Shown piece by piece: positions 45,682 through 58,294 of a DNA stretch of 64,000 nucleotides (positions are counted from its first letter, which is position 1; every line of letters begins with the position of its first letter). Made by a program: the position numbers and the translations under genes. The stretch lies in assembly GCA_024529925.1 (NCBI GenBank), contig JAFEUB010001122.1, forward strand, positions 911,001 to 975,000, written 5' to 3'. Source of the stretch: Ophthalmolycus amberensis (taxonomy: Eukaryota > Chordata > Actinopteri > Perciformes > Zoarcidae). Below the pieces are notes generated by a model. It had not been told where the DNA came from, ran no database searches, and worked only from the letters and a program-made list of their open reading frames with translations.

Positions 45682-45831
45682 ACGGCTCTCTCTAGAGTTA
45701 ATGTTTGGTTTGTTTGTTCTGGGCTACTGTAGAAACATGGTTTCAGGCGATTATACACCAATGAAAACATAGTTATGAATATTATGTTCCATTTCTGCTA
45801 ATAAATCTCCCTAAATCCTACACACGGTTGC
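45682..45831. repeat. Teleost interspersed repeat (GGAACAGTGTGTAG family), partial, inverse copy
   Basis: Contains TTTGGTTTGTTTGTTCTGGG, CTACTGTAGAAACATGG, GATTATACACCAATGAAAAC and CCCTAAATCCTACACAC, the other half of the repeat seen at 38091 in the opposite orientation. Confidence 0.7.
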
Positions 45832-47743
45832 ATTAGTAGATTATCCTTTATTCCGATTGAATAAAAAAGTGAACTAAAAAGACAAAGCATGTGGTCTATA
45901 AAGACAGGACTTTTCATAACCTGGCAACCAAAATGTTGTTCATATTAATGGCTTTTAAGTGATCAACAAAGTATTGGTAAAACATGTTTGCTATTGTTCA
46001 TAAAATATCATAAAAATATAAATACTCAAGTAAAGTACCTACAAAAATTGTTGCAGGCAGGTGCTGGACCAAAAGAAGAGAGCAATGGAAATGTAAATAA
46101 AGGTCCTCACACTGTTGCTGCCTTAAGTGCAATTGATTATCCAAAAGTGGCGTTTCAAGCTTTTGCTTTTCTTCAGACTTAGAGAAATTCCGCCATTCTC
46201 TTCGGCATATCAGCCAAAGAGCGTCATAACAACAGCTTTGACAACGACATATTGAGTAATCAAATCAGTGTTGAATTCAGAAGTGTGGTGCATTACTTAT
46301 AAATGAGTGGGACAGAACAAGATAAACATTTATGTAAGCTCTGAAAACAATAAGTATATTATTACTATTTTAATTTAGGTTAAAACTGTGACAATCCTGG
46401 ACAAACCGTGACGTCTGGTCACCTTAAACTAGATAGTACAGTAAATATAGTGGAGTATTTAGCTGCTAAAGCGCTACCATTTCCCTCAGGAGTTGGTGGA
46501 GACCAAAACAGCTAAAAAGCAGGTGGATAACTATTGGACAGGTGACAAAAACACAACACAAGGCTCTTGTTGCTTTTCTGGATGTGTAAATAGGCAACTG
46601 TTTGCTCACAAGTTTGTCTTATCAACTGTATTGATCTCTTACTGTAAGAGATTATATATTTATTTTGTGTTTACAGCTTTTTGAGCTGCCCCCAAGTAGC
46701 CAACAATTGCTAAATAATCTTTACGTTAACTGTTCCTAACCACTAGCTAAAGCTAGCTGCTGATGCTGTGAAAATGACATCCATAGAATAGATGTGTCAC
46801 TCAGTACTGATTGGTTAGGGCAAAACATCTTCCCAAACTGAAATAAGCCAACACAAGATGTCTGACTGAATTATGAAGTGAAAGCAAAGTCACGATTATT
46901 TGGCTAACTTTGTAATCTTGTGTACTTGGTCAAATAAATAATATGTATTGTGGTAATTTGGGTCACGGTTCAAAGCGACGGCTGTTGTTCACAACAATTC
47001 CATTTATTGAACAGTAAACAGACAACATGGAGTCAAACTAATAACCTCCCCTGTGCTAACAAGAGATGAGACAATAGAGAAAGTCAACAATGTGTTGGCT
47101 GTAAGTAATAACTCTAATAACCAACCGAAACCTGCCCGACTGCATTGCAGTGACTTACAGCATTAAATGTCAACGTCCAAATCAGACTGCTGTCGTGTCA
47201 GTAGCTATTGCTCATCAACATGCATGTCAGTAGGCCCCAGTCTTAAAACTGACTCATGGCGTGTCTCTTGGTGATGCAATCAGTTTTACAGCAGTAGAGT
47301 AATAACAGCTCACACGCACACCTGAGCGCATATGGGAACAAGGAGGGCCATCCAATCTGTTCCAAAATGTTTGACTAATGTTTGTGTTTTGAGATCGAGC
47401 ACCTGGACCTTACTGGCATTCAGTTATGGCCAGATTTGTAGGAGGTGTTGAGTTACTTTTTGAAGCAGCTTGGTGGTGAGTGGTGCTCACTCGTGGCTCA
47501 CTAGGAATGCTGAAGGCAACAGGACTAAATACTTGAGAGATTTCTGTAAAGACAACCTGTTACCTGAACGGCACTCGGCTTCTTCCACATCCTCTCCGGC
47601 CTTTCATCTCCTAGAGCATGCTGACAAGCACCGCACATCCTGTCTGCCCTTGCACACAAACAGTAAAAACACCATGAGCATAAACACCCACCTGAACCAA
47701 AGGCAGACACACCCAAAAGAGACCTCGCACACATATACAGTAC

Positions 47744-47767
47744 ACACACACACACACACACACACAC
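47744..47767. repeat. (CA)n microsatellite
   Basis: About 12 CA units, directly visible. Confidence 0.95.
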
Positions 47768-48100
47768 GCTCGAGCACAGAAACAAGCACAGACACAGTGA
47801 AACTATAACTAGTGGAGGAAAAAAAGTTTGTAAATACACTAATAAATCAAATCATGTTGTCAACAAACAGTGGTGTTGAGTGATGAACTGATGGAAATGG
47901 ATATAAAACACAGATTCCTGGGCTTTGCTAGTTCTGTAAAAACGTGAAGTGGCTGCACCATTAGCAAAAAACTTCTAGACAACAAATCCAGATAATGCAT
48001 AAAATTAAGGCTGTCTGTGTTTGTCCTTCTTTAAGTGGCTGTTTTCAGTTGCGTGGACAAGAGATCCTGCCTTCATCCCACTTGATGAACTCACATGTCG

Positions 48101-48143
48101 ACACACACACACACACACACACACAGACACACAGACACACACA
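48101..48143. repeat. Interrupted (CA)n microsatellite
   Basis: CA units interrupted by AGA steps, directly visible. Confidence 0.95.
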
Positions 48144-48639
48144 CTAACCCAAAGACCTCTCCTAGAGCCACGCAGGCATTGTGGCCCAGTTTGTAAGCCC
48201 TGCCATGTGAAGTGGAGGGCCGGCTGGAGGAAGATGAGGGGTGTTATGGGAAGGAAACAGCTGGTGAGAAGCCCAGAGGATATTAATCTGAGGGGGGAGA
48301 CAGGATGGCAGGAGAGGCCGTCTAATAAAGCATGGTATTACTGCTGCAAAGGTGTGTGTAAGTGTCTGTCTGTCTGTCTTCCTGGAGGATTACTGGTATG
48401 TAGTGAGTCTGTGTCCATCTGGCTACGACCAACTTTAAGCTCTGAAAAGAACATTCTGGTTTGAGTTCTCTGTTTATAGTTGGTAGGAAGTCTGTGATCA
48501 TCTCCAGTTCATCCGGTAAATCCAGCAAGGCACATTTAAAGTTTTACAACCCTTCACACACACACAAAAGGGTTTTTGAAAATTAGATAAAATAAAGCAT
48601 CCAAATTTACTCTGAGCAATTAAAGTTCCGGTTAAAAGG

Positions 48640-48960
48640 CAGAAGGGGGAGATGGGAGGGGAAGCTGGGCGGCATCAGTCGCACAGACAGTAATGACGGC
48701 GCCACTGCTGTTTAACAATCAAAGATCGGAGGCGGGGGCTCGCAAGGAAGTCTCTCCTTGAAAAATACAGGTGTTTGGTACAATCAAAGCGCAGCTTGCA
48801 GAAATGACTGGGTTTGAAGTTGAAAGGGGAGGCAGGAGGAGAGGGGGGGCCGTCGTGGTGAGTGAGTGAGTGAGTGCCTGTATGAGAAAAAAAGTGACTC
48901 AGTCCGAAGACAACTGTGGGCCGGTCTCTCCTCCGGGATTTTGAATAATTAACAAGGATA
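48640..48960. promoter_or_regulatory. Candidate distal regulatory island upstream of sp6
   Basis: A GC-richer, repeat-free segment with two AATCAAAG motifs (48717-48724 and 48782-48789), matching the TCF/LEF core. A third such motif lies at 51948-51955. No coding potential was seen. Regulatory function is inferred from motif content only. Confidence 0.3.
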
Positions 48961-51900
48961 AGGAAGTTGACTACTAGGTGCTCACTGTTTACTTTGTTGG
49001 GATTTTTTTCTGCCTCTGGAAGGGAAGTGAGGCTTTAGCCGGCCTAGCTCTCTGGAGGCTGGCGTGTTGGCAGGAGGATTTGTCTGGGACAGCGGTGTGG
49101 TTCCCGTGGGACTAGAGACAAGTCAAACCAGCCAAAGGCCAGTGAATCAGAACCAACTTTATATGGTGGGAATCTTGTATACAAAACACCTGTCCTTTAA
49201 GAAAAGACCCAAGTTGTACACACAGAAATACAATCACACACAAACTGTGAGCTTCTGAATACAGACTGGTGTCCTGACTAATTACTGTAATTAAAAGTAC
49301 AAGATACAATGATACTGTAAGTTTAGGGTGTGTAGGACTTGGGACATTTTTTATTTATTCCAGCAATAAAAAGTATTGAGTGAAATGAATAGCTTTACAT
49401 TCTTGGAATGACACTTATATGTGCTTTCCTGCCGAAAGATTGATACGACTCTCATGTACCTTCGTTAACTGAACGTCTCTGTCCAACGGTAATAAAAATC
49501 TACCTGCAGCACTAAAGCTCACTAATTAACACATTGAATCTTGTGTGTTAAATCTGTACAAAGTGAAGAAATAACACATTGCGTTAAGTGCTGAACTATG
49601 GCTTGGCTGGTCACAGTGGTCGTCGGTTTTTGTTGTTGTATGAATTAAACAAAGAAGATATGACATGTAGGTACATTTTATTACATTTCCACTAGTTTCC
49701 AGTCCTCTGTTTGTCATACAAACATGAGAGTGGTGTTCTCATCTAACATTCAGCGGAAAAGCAAATAAGCATAATTCCCAGAATGTTGGACTATTTCTTA
49801 AATGGATGAATGTAAAAGTCCATTCTTGACCTTGTAAATAGTAGTAGACCAAAGAAATCATACTTACTTACTAAACCTGCGGGAGCTACCACAGAAGAGC
49901 TTTTGAGTAGCCTTTGACAAGCCTTTGCCAGGTGTTTATGGTGGACAGATTTTTCTGACCGTGAGCGTCAAAACCGTGCAAGATACAGCCACGAAACTAC
50001 ATGTTAATTTGAATCTGAACTACAGGTTTGTAGCTGAGATTAAGGATGTTCGAAGATGGGCGTGGTCCGTAGGGGGCCGCAAGTAGGCGGGTAGGAAGTA
50101 GTTGCAAAATGGTCTGTGGTTAAAATATATAAAATCAGATGGGTGAAGCTTTTCACCATTTTGCTCCTATAAAGGGCCTCACACAGAATATGACATTGGC
50201 AACTGCGCTCTGAAGCCCATTATTTTTCAATGGCTTTTCCCTGCGTTGAGCAAAGAGTGGGCACACCGTGCAAACCGTGCCGTGTGTGAAAGACACTTAA
50301 TGCCGTGTCCTGATTGTACACACATACAAATGCACACTGGAAAAGTTACAAAATGGAATGAAGGTATACAGAATTAGAATATTTTGTATCTGGTGTTGCT
50401 AAACACTGTTGTCCTGGAGTACAAATACAAAATTAAAATAGTTAGAAAAACAAAAAGAGTATGTTGGCTTGAGGAGCAAGCTCAAAAACATTTCCACGAG
50501 CATTTATGACGCTTTCAAAATTGAATTTGTTCCAAATTGCAGCTTGATCTGCAGGCACATGCCCTGTATCATTTACTCTTGGTACAAAGCGGTATCCAGC
50601 ATTGAAGTCTTTATACTGAGTGCCAAGCATTGACATTGACATTGATTGATTAGTACATTGTGTGTGCTTTCTATTGGGGAGAAGTAACCAGTGTAGGTGG
50701 AAGGGTTTTATCTGAAAACAACAGCCGCCTTAACACGTAAAGGTCAAAGGTGCTGCAGTTATACAAATAGATGTTATTTCACCACATTGGCATGGCAGGG
50801 CTTTTGCTGGATTGATGACAAGAGTAAATGCCAGTACTTCAGAACAAGCCTTCTTGCAAGAGTGTTTAAAGAACCACAAACATTTTCATGTACATAGTAA
50901 ACAGCTCTTGTACAAAAAAATATGCAAGCAGTGACAGACACAAAAGAAACTGTCAAACAAGCTATCTAAACACATCTAAATCATTAGGATAATTTGTAAG
51001 CCCCTACTTGAATTTGCACTGTAATTAAAAGTTAGGCAGTGTCTTTCTGATTGTGCTGCATTGTATTCATGAGGAAATATGCTTGACTATTTAAAGATGT
51101 CTGTAAACAGCATTTAAACGTGGTGTGTGGTCTTCCTTTGGGAGACCTGATCTCTATGTGTACAAGTGCATTGTACTGAAAGATATGAGATACCGAGACA
51201 TTATACCTATTTCATTTTGAATAAGTAAGCAACAAATTTGTCATGTTTTAAGTTTTCTGTCTGTCCTTGCAATTATATCAGAATGCTCTTTGATTTGCTA
51301 AACTCTAATCTGGTACCTAAAGTTGCTGGCCAAGAAATGTGCTCCTGGAAAGAACATTTCCTGATTAGTGTGATGACTCTTTATGACTTGAAGGTGTGTA
51401 TAAATCTGCCAAGGCACGTGCTGAATCAAGACTTTGTCAATATTTGCTGATCGCCCGGTGTTTCCATTATATGACTGTCGTGTAAATCAGTTCAAACTCA
51501 GTAATTGCTTCAGAGAAAGAGGAGCAGAGAGGGTAGGAAGTCACTTCCCGCCGGCCTGTCTGTGGTTTATGTTTGTCAGTTGATTTGAAGCTGCTCCACC
51601 AACATGCCGTGACAGGAAAGGAATTAACTCAGTGAGGAGACAAAATAAAAAAAGCCCTCAAAGGAAGATGATGTTAAAAACTATTAAATTAAATTCACAT
51701 TCAAAGCCATGCAGTCAATTAAACTCTGATATATTCAACATTTGGCATATATAAGAAGCCTTTTGTAGCAGTTCATTCGTTATATCACTGTTCATACTAA
51801 CGGGAGATACACATGCTGTTTCTCTGAGTGGTTCAGGACATTTAATAAGTAGAACCAGCGCACTGTTTTCTGCAAAGTAAGATCTCAAGATTTGCGTATT

Positions 51901-52516
51901 GCGCCTGTGTTTTGGCTCGAGCCAAACCGCCTCTCAGGAGTGCCCGCAATCAAAGGATTTCCTGGTCTCAACTATATCTGATTCACAGGCTGCAGTCGCC
52001 TTTACTGACCAGGTTACTGCACCAATGCGTCACAGTTTGTAAAGGTTCATCTAGATTTGGTACACTACCGTAACTACGACAGTGTCATGTAAGACATTAC
52101 TATGAGGTTCCAATTCGCTTGAGTTTGTATTTGTTTGTAAAATAAAGTAGAATACTTCTGAGTGTACCATTTATTTCTTCGACCAGATACCAACCTCTCG
52201 TGTTGACTTGGAAACAGTAAGAACAGAAGTTGTAATTTAACCCCCCAAAAAAGTTGTATAAATGGAAAAAGCTTAAGTAAACTTTATAAAACTGGTTTTC
52301 CAAATGTGGATAATGTTAATGCTAAAAAGTTGCAGTAACTATGTTTTACCTAGTTGCTAAATCTTATATATCGAAATGTACATAATGATAAAAAAAACAA
52401 CTGATTCAGAGCAGGGGTATTTCAACTCTCACGTCATGATCTCAGCCCTGCTTCTGTTTAAATAGCCCACTGTTTAAGATTTTGTTCTTTGGATATTTTT
52501 GTTGTTGAATTGTTGA

Positions 52517-52990
52517 CAGTGGAGGAAGAATTCAGATCATTTACTTGACTAAAAGTATACCAAACTACAGGAAATATTCCATCACAAGTAAAAGTCTTGC
52601 ATCGAACATGCACTTGAAGTTTTAAAAGTAAAAGCACTTGTTATGCAGAATGACAGAATATTCAATTATGAATATAATATTGTCATAATTATGGATGCAA
52701 TAATCCCCCCCCCCATTGTATTTCGCATCTCGTTACTTACACTTTTTTAACTTCAAAATATTTTTGGCTGACTTCTAATTTTTTCAGAATGAGTTGATCA
52801 TCTGTTTAGTCTGTAAAATCTTCATCTAAAAAGTTGACGTTGACATTAACGACAGCTGTCAAATATATGTGGTGAAGAAATAAGTAGAATTTGTCCTAAA
52901 ATTGGAGTATAAAGTAAAATGAGTTGAGTACAAAAACTTGTATAGCTGTAGCACTGTAGCACTTGTGTACGCAGTTACTCTCCACCACTG
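52517..52990. mobile_element. hAT-like MITE copy 2
   Basis: The left end CAGTGGAGGAAGAATTCAG and right end CTCTCCACCACTG are inverted relative to each other. The flanking octamers ATTGTTGA and AATGTTGC are imperfect repeats, consistent with an old 8-bp duplication. There is no coding capacity. Confidence 0.7.
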
Positions 52991-53149
52991 AATGTTGCAT
53001 ACTTTACAGAATCACACATTTGCCTGAACTGTAGCGGAATGAAACTTATGAATTATCTTATTTTGCTTCTTTTTTTTAAACGTATAATAAGAAGCCTACA
53101 ATTGGTACCTCATCAGATCGGGACCCGGGCCAAACTTTACAAAACCATG

Positions 53150-53546
53150 AGATATTTGGCAACTCTAACCGACTGTCCCACTGAGCCTCGTGTTCCTTTT
53201 AAAGCGAGCCGTTTCCTCACCTCCAGCTTCAGGCGCATCTTCAAAGGGGAAGACGGCACAGCGGCAGAGGGCGGAGCCTGGAGGGACTCAATACGCACAG
53301 CCTATCATAAAGTTTGTCACTACTGAGAGGGCTGCTTACCTGTGCGCCAAAAAGCCGATATTGCCTCAGTTGGACCGTCTGCGATGAAGAAAATCAGATG
53401 AAATATGATGATGAGGATAATATTTTTCTGCGCACGTTTTTCGACGAAAGGAGGAAGCAGCAGAGCTGAGCTGAGATAAAGTGTATCCAACCAAAGTGCA
53501 TTTGTTCCAAAAAGAAAATAACAGCAGTAGCTCCAAGGACAAACAG
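53150..53546 (+). promoter_or_regulatory. Candidate promoter and noncoding first exon of sp6
   Basis: A GC-richer segment ending at a good splice donor, AAACAG|GTAAAT (donor GT at 53547). It lies about 4.6 kb upstream of an acceptor (TTTTTGCAG, ending at about 58176) just before the sp6 coding exon. A TTTTAAAG element sits near 53198. There is no in-frame link to the sp6 start, because a TGA at 58247 closes that frame. This is inferred from splice signals and position. Confidence 0.4.
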
Positions 53547-54719
53547 GTAAATCGGGATTTGTTTTCTTTGCCATCACTGCCATATACATTAAGAGTTACT
53601 ACTATGTCTAATAACATGACTTGATTATAAACTGACCTTCAATAACATTAAGACATTGTTATATTAGCCTAATCATTTATTAAAGTGGAACTATAGATCA
53701 ATATATGAGAAAATCAAAGTAATTTCATATTGAACGCAGACAAAATAAAAAAAAACAATGTCACTGTAAGTTTTGAATAAACAGAACATTTAGTAGATTA
53801 GGACACTAATCTAACACTTTTTTTTACTGGGAGACAAAAACGGAAAATACATTTCCCACAAAGAGACCACAGGAGCTGCCACTAAACCTAAACATTTTGT
53901 AATTCAAGTTTTAATTATTGTCCTTGTCTGTTGTATAAAGCATTCTCCAAAACACAACAGACAATTTCCCGAAAAATGAAATGTTATCAGATAAAACAAA
54001 AATATGTGTAAGATATAGTCAAGGTTTTCAGGTATAAGTATACGTGTGGATTATATTTAACTGACAGTTTTCTGCAGTCAACAAGCTGACCTGTACGTGT
54101 GAAGGGTCAGTGTCATAGGATGTAACCTAATGTATTGTTTACTCAAATAAATAATAATGCAGATTTTATGTCTTAAAATGTTAGTTTGAATAATGTTTCA
54201 CAGGCAAATTATGAACAAATTATGGAGAATCAGACCTGTATATTTTTTCCTGTCTGTACACTAATGCAGTTGAGAAGATTTGCCGATACTCATGGCTATT
54301 TATTTTAAATGATGGTCTAATGTCATTATAGCTCCTTTTGTCCCTGTGAAGACTGCTTTAATGTTTTCATGTTCCCGATAGGAACGATTCTGCAGGGACC
54401 CTGTGCAACTTATTAAAACTGGAGAATAAAGAAAGAGTTCCTGGATGTACAATAAAAGACAATAAATGCAACAAAGGGAGAAGATATTGAATTAATATTA
54501 TCTAGCACAAACAGGACATTTACAAAGTGTACATGATGGGATTTGATATGTAATGAGTGTGTTACATGTGCATCGATCTGGACTGTCTGGAGTTTGAATT
54601 AATTATCTTTGTATAGGAAGGGTTTTAGTCAAAAATGCCATGGCTTATTCAGTGCTGACTGACCAAGTGATAGTCTTTCTTTTTTAATAAATAAAAAAAA
54701 ATATATTTTGGGGCATATT

Positions 54720-54842
54720 ATGCCCTTATTTGATGGTGGAGAGAGACAGGAAATGTGGGGAAAGAGAGGAGGGGACTGACATGCAGCAAATGATCCGGCC
54801 AGCTGGGAATCGAACCGAAGACTCGCTGCTCAGGGTTTTACC
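54720..54842 (-). repeat. tRNA-derived SINE-like fragment
   Basis: Contains GGGAATCGAACC at 54804-54815; its complement GGTTCGATTCCC fits the RNA polymerase III B box. The neighbouring GACATGCAGCAAATG is common in fish short repeats. Only part of the element is present. Confidence 0.5.
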
Positions 54843-54909
54843 CATATGGTACAGATAAAATATATAAGACATATCTTATACAAAGATATATAAGGTACGA
54901 TATATGTGC

Positions 54910-55341
54910 AGTTGTGGAAGAAGTATTCAAATAATTTACTTCAATAAAAGTAGCAATGCCACAAAGTAAAATCATAAATCAATTAATCAGTAAAGTCATG
55001 CATTCAAATATTAGGTATTAGGAAGTACCTAGGATTAGGAAAAACATTTTCCAAAAAATAAAAGTACCAATATGCAGAATGGCCCATGTAAATGTTATAT
55101 TATCATATTATTGGATCATTATTATTGATGTTTGAATGTGTAAGTGGTACTTTAATGCTGTAAATGGTCAACAATGCAGTTTTATTTAATAAACTCATTG
55201 TATTTCAAATGTAATCGGAAAATAGACTATATTTGTTAGAAAAAATTAAAAGTACTATATAACATGTATATAAAGACAATTGCAATTCTCTAGTGTAAAG
55301 ACAGACCTTGAATAAATGTTAGTAGTAACTTTGCACCACTG
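54910..55341. mobile_element. hAT-like MITE copy 3
   Basis: The ends are CAGTTGTGGAAGAAGTATTC and TTTGCACCACTG. The flanks TATATGTG and TATATACG are an imperfect 8-bp repeat. It belongs to the same family as 32792 and 52517, with the internal block ATAAAAGTAGCAATGCCAC. Confidence 0.7.
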
Positions 55342-58175
55342 TATATACGTATCTTGACAATCTAGTAATTCAAATTTTAACTTGATGTGTCACATTTCGT
55401 ACTGGAGCTTAATGTACAGCGGGTTGATAATTTGTAAATCAAATGTGAAACAGTTTTCTGGTTGCAGTGTGTCCACTCAGAAGAGAGAAGGACGAGAGAA
55501 GGACGCAAAAGGCTGTTGACACATTAACTGCAGTATATACTGTAGTAAAATACGTATAGTAAAACGCATTGTGCTTGTGTATGAATAAGTGTCTCACAGA
55601 CACTCCTAAAACAGTGAGGATTTAAAGCTGTCATCCATATCTGAAAAATCTCTAGTCTGCACTTAATCATACAGTTAAAGTGCAGAGGAGCAGAGATCAG
55701 CCTTCCCTCTCCAGCTTTGTATCTCACTTAACCCTTCACTCAGTGCAACTGCCATTTTAATTCATAATCCAGTCAAAGCATTTTATAAATTCTAATAAAT
55801 ATCAATTTTGTTCCTCCTCATTATTGCACCCACCAGATTTGTTACCGGTGTGGGGTCAGACTTTGGGAAATACACCGCTTCTTTGCGTATGTTTTTGAGT
55901 TGATCACAAGTATTTTCCCTCACATGGTCACATAGAAAAGGTCAGCAAGCTTTGGTTGTAACAGAAAAGTGTTTGAAGTTCATCGTGGTACACTCGTCTG
56001 ACAGCTGACCTGACCCCTGTCGAATTGGTGTGCTCCATCTACTCCATCCATTTTGTCCTCTAAGCAGGTTAAAACAAACTTCTTGTAAATGCCATTTGAC
56101 CAAAACTGGTCTGTCTTGACTAGAGTGTCCACAGACAGTCAGCGTTAATGTTTTAACTGGGATGAGGTAGAATGGGGGACTTGTGGCGGGTAGAACAAGA
56201 ATTAAATTGGGCCTGTAAATAATTTTGAAAGTGGAACTCAAAATGTATTAATGCAAAAGTTTAAACAAGCAGGTTATCAGTTTGAAATAAGCGTCTTATG
56301 TTGGAAAACCCAAATCATTAGGTTCTCATATCAGAACAGAGAGTGGAAAAAGGTTTGTGAAAAACTGCACTCATTGTAGTGTCTATGTTTTAAAAATCAA
56401 GAGTAAAGTTTTCTCCCTCTCTGTGCCTCTTCCAAATGGCAGGCTTGTAAACCTGGGTCTGAGCTGGGTCTTGGTCGGGCAGGTTTTATGACCATAGCTC
56501 TGTCATTGCTCTGTACCATCCTCCTCCTCCCAAGCTGCCGTCCCCCTGGGGGCCCCCCTATGCCAGCTGTTTCCCTTAGGAGCGCTCCCAGCACTTTGGC
56601 GAACGGAGGAGGATGCCGCTGTCTTCGCTTGTTTACGGTTATGTCAGGAAGAGCAGAGTGGGCCGTTCTGTTGTGCGTCTGAGTCGCATTCCCAAAAGAT
56701 TAGAGAGCAGCAACTCTGGCTCCAGGCCGACATAAAAATAAATCAGCTTGACCCTTAACACCAGGCCTTTCATTAGGGAATTCCAAACTAATTGCTTTAC
56801 AATTTCATTGCAACTAGAAGCATCTCTGAGTTAGTTTGAGTGAACCTTTGCGAATGATGTGTAATCCTCTTGGTTTGGCCGTATTGACTCAACAAATTGA
56901 GATCTACTGAGGGGATCCTTCAATGTCAGTCAGAGTGACACCACCTGTGTGCTGAGGCACATGCATGCTCCTCCAGCATCTAATGGATCTACATAACATA
57001 CAGGATGTCTTCCATTGGAGCTTGACCTCTTTCTTGGCAACCTTGTGCAGTTTGCTATGTCAGATATGTTTCACAACAAGTGATCTCAAGACTTAGGCAC
57101 CAACCTCTGAAGCTTCAGCCTTCTTTACTATTTCCTGCTGTAAAGATAATTGTAGATGTTCGAGGGTGGGGGTGTGGTGGAAATCAACAAGATTGTTTGG
57201 GGCTCGGACATGTTTGGAGCCGAGCACAGGTCTTGCAGGCTGCTATAGCTTCTTGGCATAGATTTCCACAGACTTGTCCAACTTTAACAAGCTTTGTGTC
57301 ACCTATGGAAATCAGAGCCCCTCCTCTCGCTGACTGATGTTGTTGAGGTGTCCACATACTGTACATACCTGGAGTGTGTTGGGGACAAGATGCTGTTTTG
57401 GAGCATGTGCCCATAATTATACACATAAAGTAATTGTTCTCATGTCATTGCTGGTCTCCCATTCTCAAGCTCCTGAATGCCGTCAGTCTGCAACTGTTGA
57501 TGCTTTCTGCCGCCAGTGTGTAAGAGGCGGGCCGTTTTACGGGGCTCCTTTTGTAACTTGCCTGGAGGGCTGTTGTAAATCATGTGTGATTCATAAAAAA
57601 CAGGTTCCCCAGTCTGCCAGGTTTCACAAACCTCAGAGATGTAGAAATAGACTTTGGCCTGCAGCCATACCGCCCTGGAACTTCTTCTTTTACCAAACTG
57701 CTCTCCTGTCAACACTCCTCTTCACTCTCGTCCCTCCCCCCCTCTGCACTCTGCACAGGGCCAACGATGTTGTTTTCTTTGCGCTTGACTTTGACTGTCC
57801 TCCATGGGAAGTACCTGGCAGCGGATGCATGTGGCTTCTGCCTGGACACGTCTGTCTCCCCCTCTCCTCTGTCTCCTCGGCCACGCAGCGTGAGAACTGC
57901 AGTATCCATGGCGATGAAGGAGGTGTGCTCGGGGTTTAAATGTTGTAGACGGGAGGATTTAGGCCTGAATGTCTCACTTCTGAAGTTCAGAAACTTTTGA
58001 TCAGCAAAAGCTGAGTAATTTCAAAGCCTTTCAGACTGGGAAAAAAATGACCTCAAGGCTTCAAAGTCCTTGCATGTGGTTCAGTGAAGTCACTGAGAGA
58101 CACTGAGTGAGAAAGAGTGAGAAAGTTGATACCTTATTTGGAGAGATAACAGTTTGTCTGTTCTTTCTTTTTGCA
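55342..58175. other. Region upstream of the sp6 coding exon
   Basis: No coding exon could be supported. A 200-codon plus-strand ORF at 57337-57939 has no recognisable domain. A CTTTTGATCAGCAAAAG palindrome-like motif with a TCF-type core lies near 57994. This may be intron 1 of sp6 if the candidate first exon at 53150-53546 is real. Confidence 0.4.
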
Positions 58176-58294
58176 GGTTTTTTGATGCATCACCGTCCTA
58201 CCATATGCTAATATTTTCAGTGTTACCCAGAAAATAGTAAACACTTTGAGCGGGCGACCTCATCAGGAGTCTTGCACCTGCACCAGCTTCTGCC

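Larger units (their letters stand above)
45301..53100. other. Long gene-poor tract between scrn2 and sp6
   Basis: No coding exon could be supported. It holds dispersed-repeat fragments (45680-45830), two CA microsatellites, a MITE (52517-52990) and a few GC-richer islands such as 48640-48960. The ORFs at 47470-47808 and 48021-48464 run through the CA repeats and are not credible genes. Confidence 0.5.

Noticed and set aside
47470..48464. ORFs of 112 and 147 codons
   Set aside because: Both run through CA microsatellites, giving His-Thr runs, and show no splice context or family similarity.
54804..54815. tRNA gene suggested by a B-box-like motif
   Set aside because: No matching A box or cloverleaf could be drawn; it is a SINE-like fragment.
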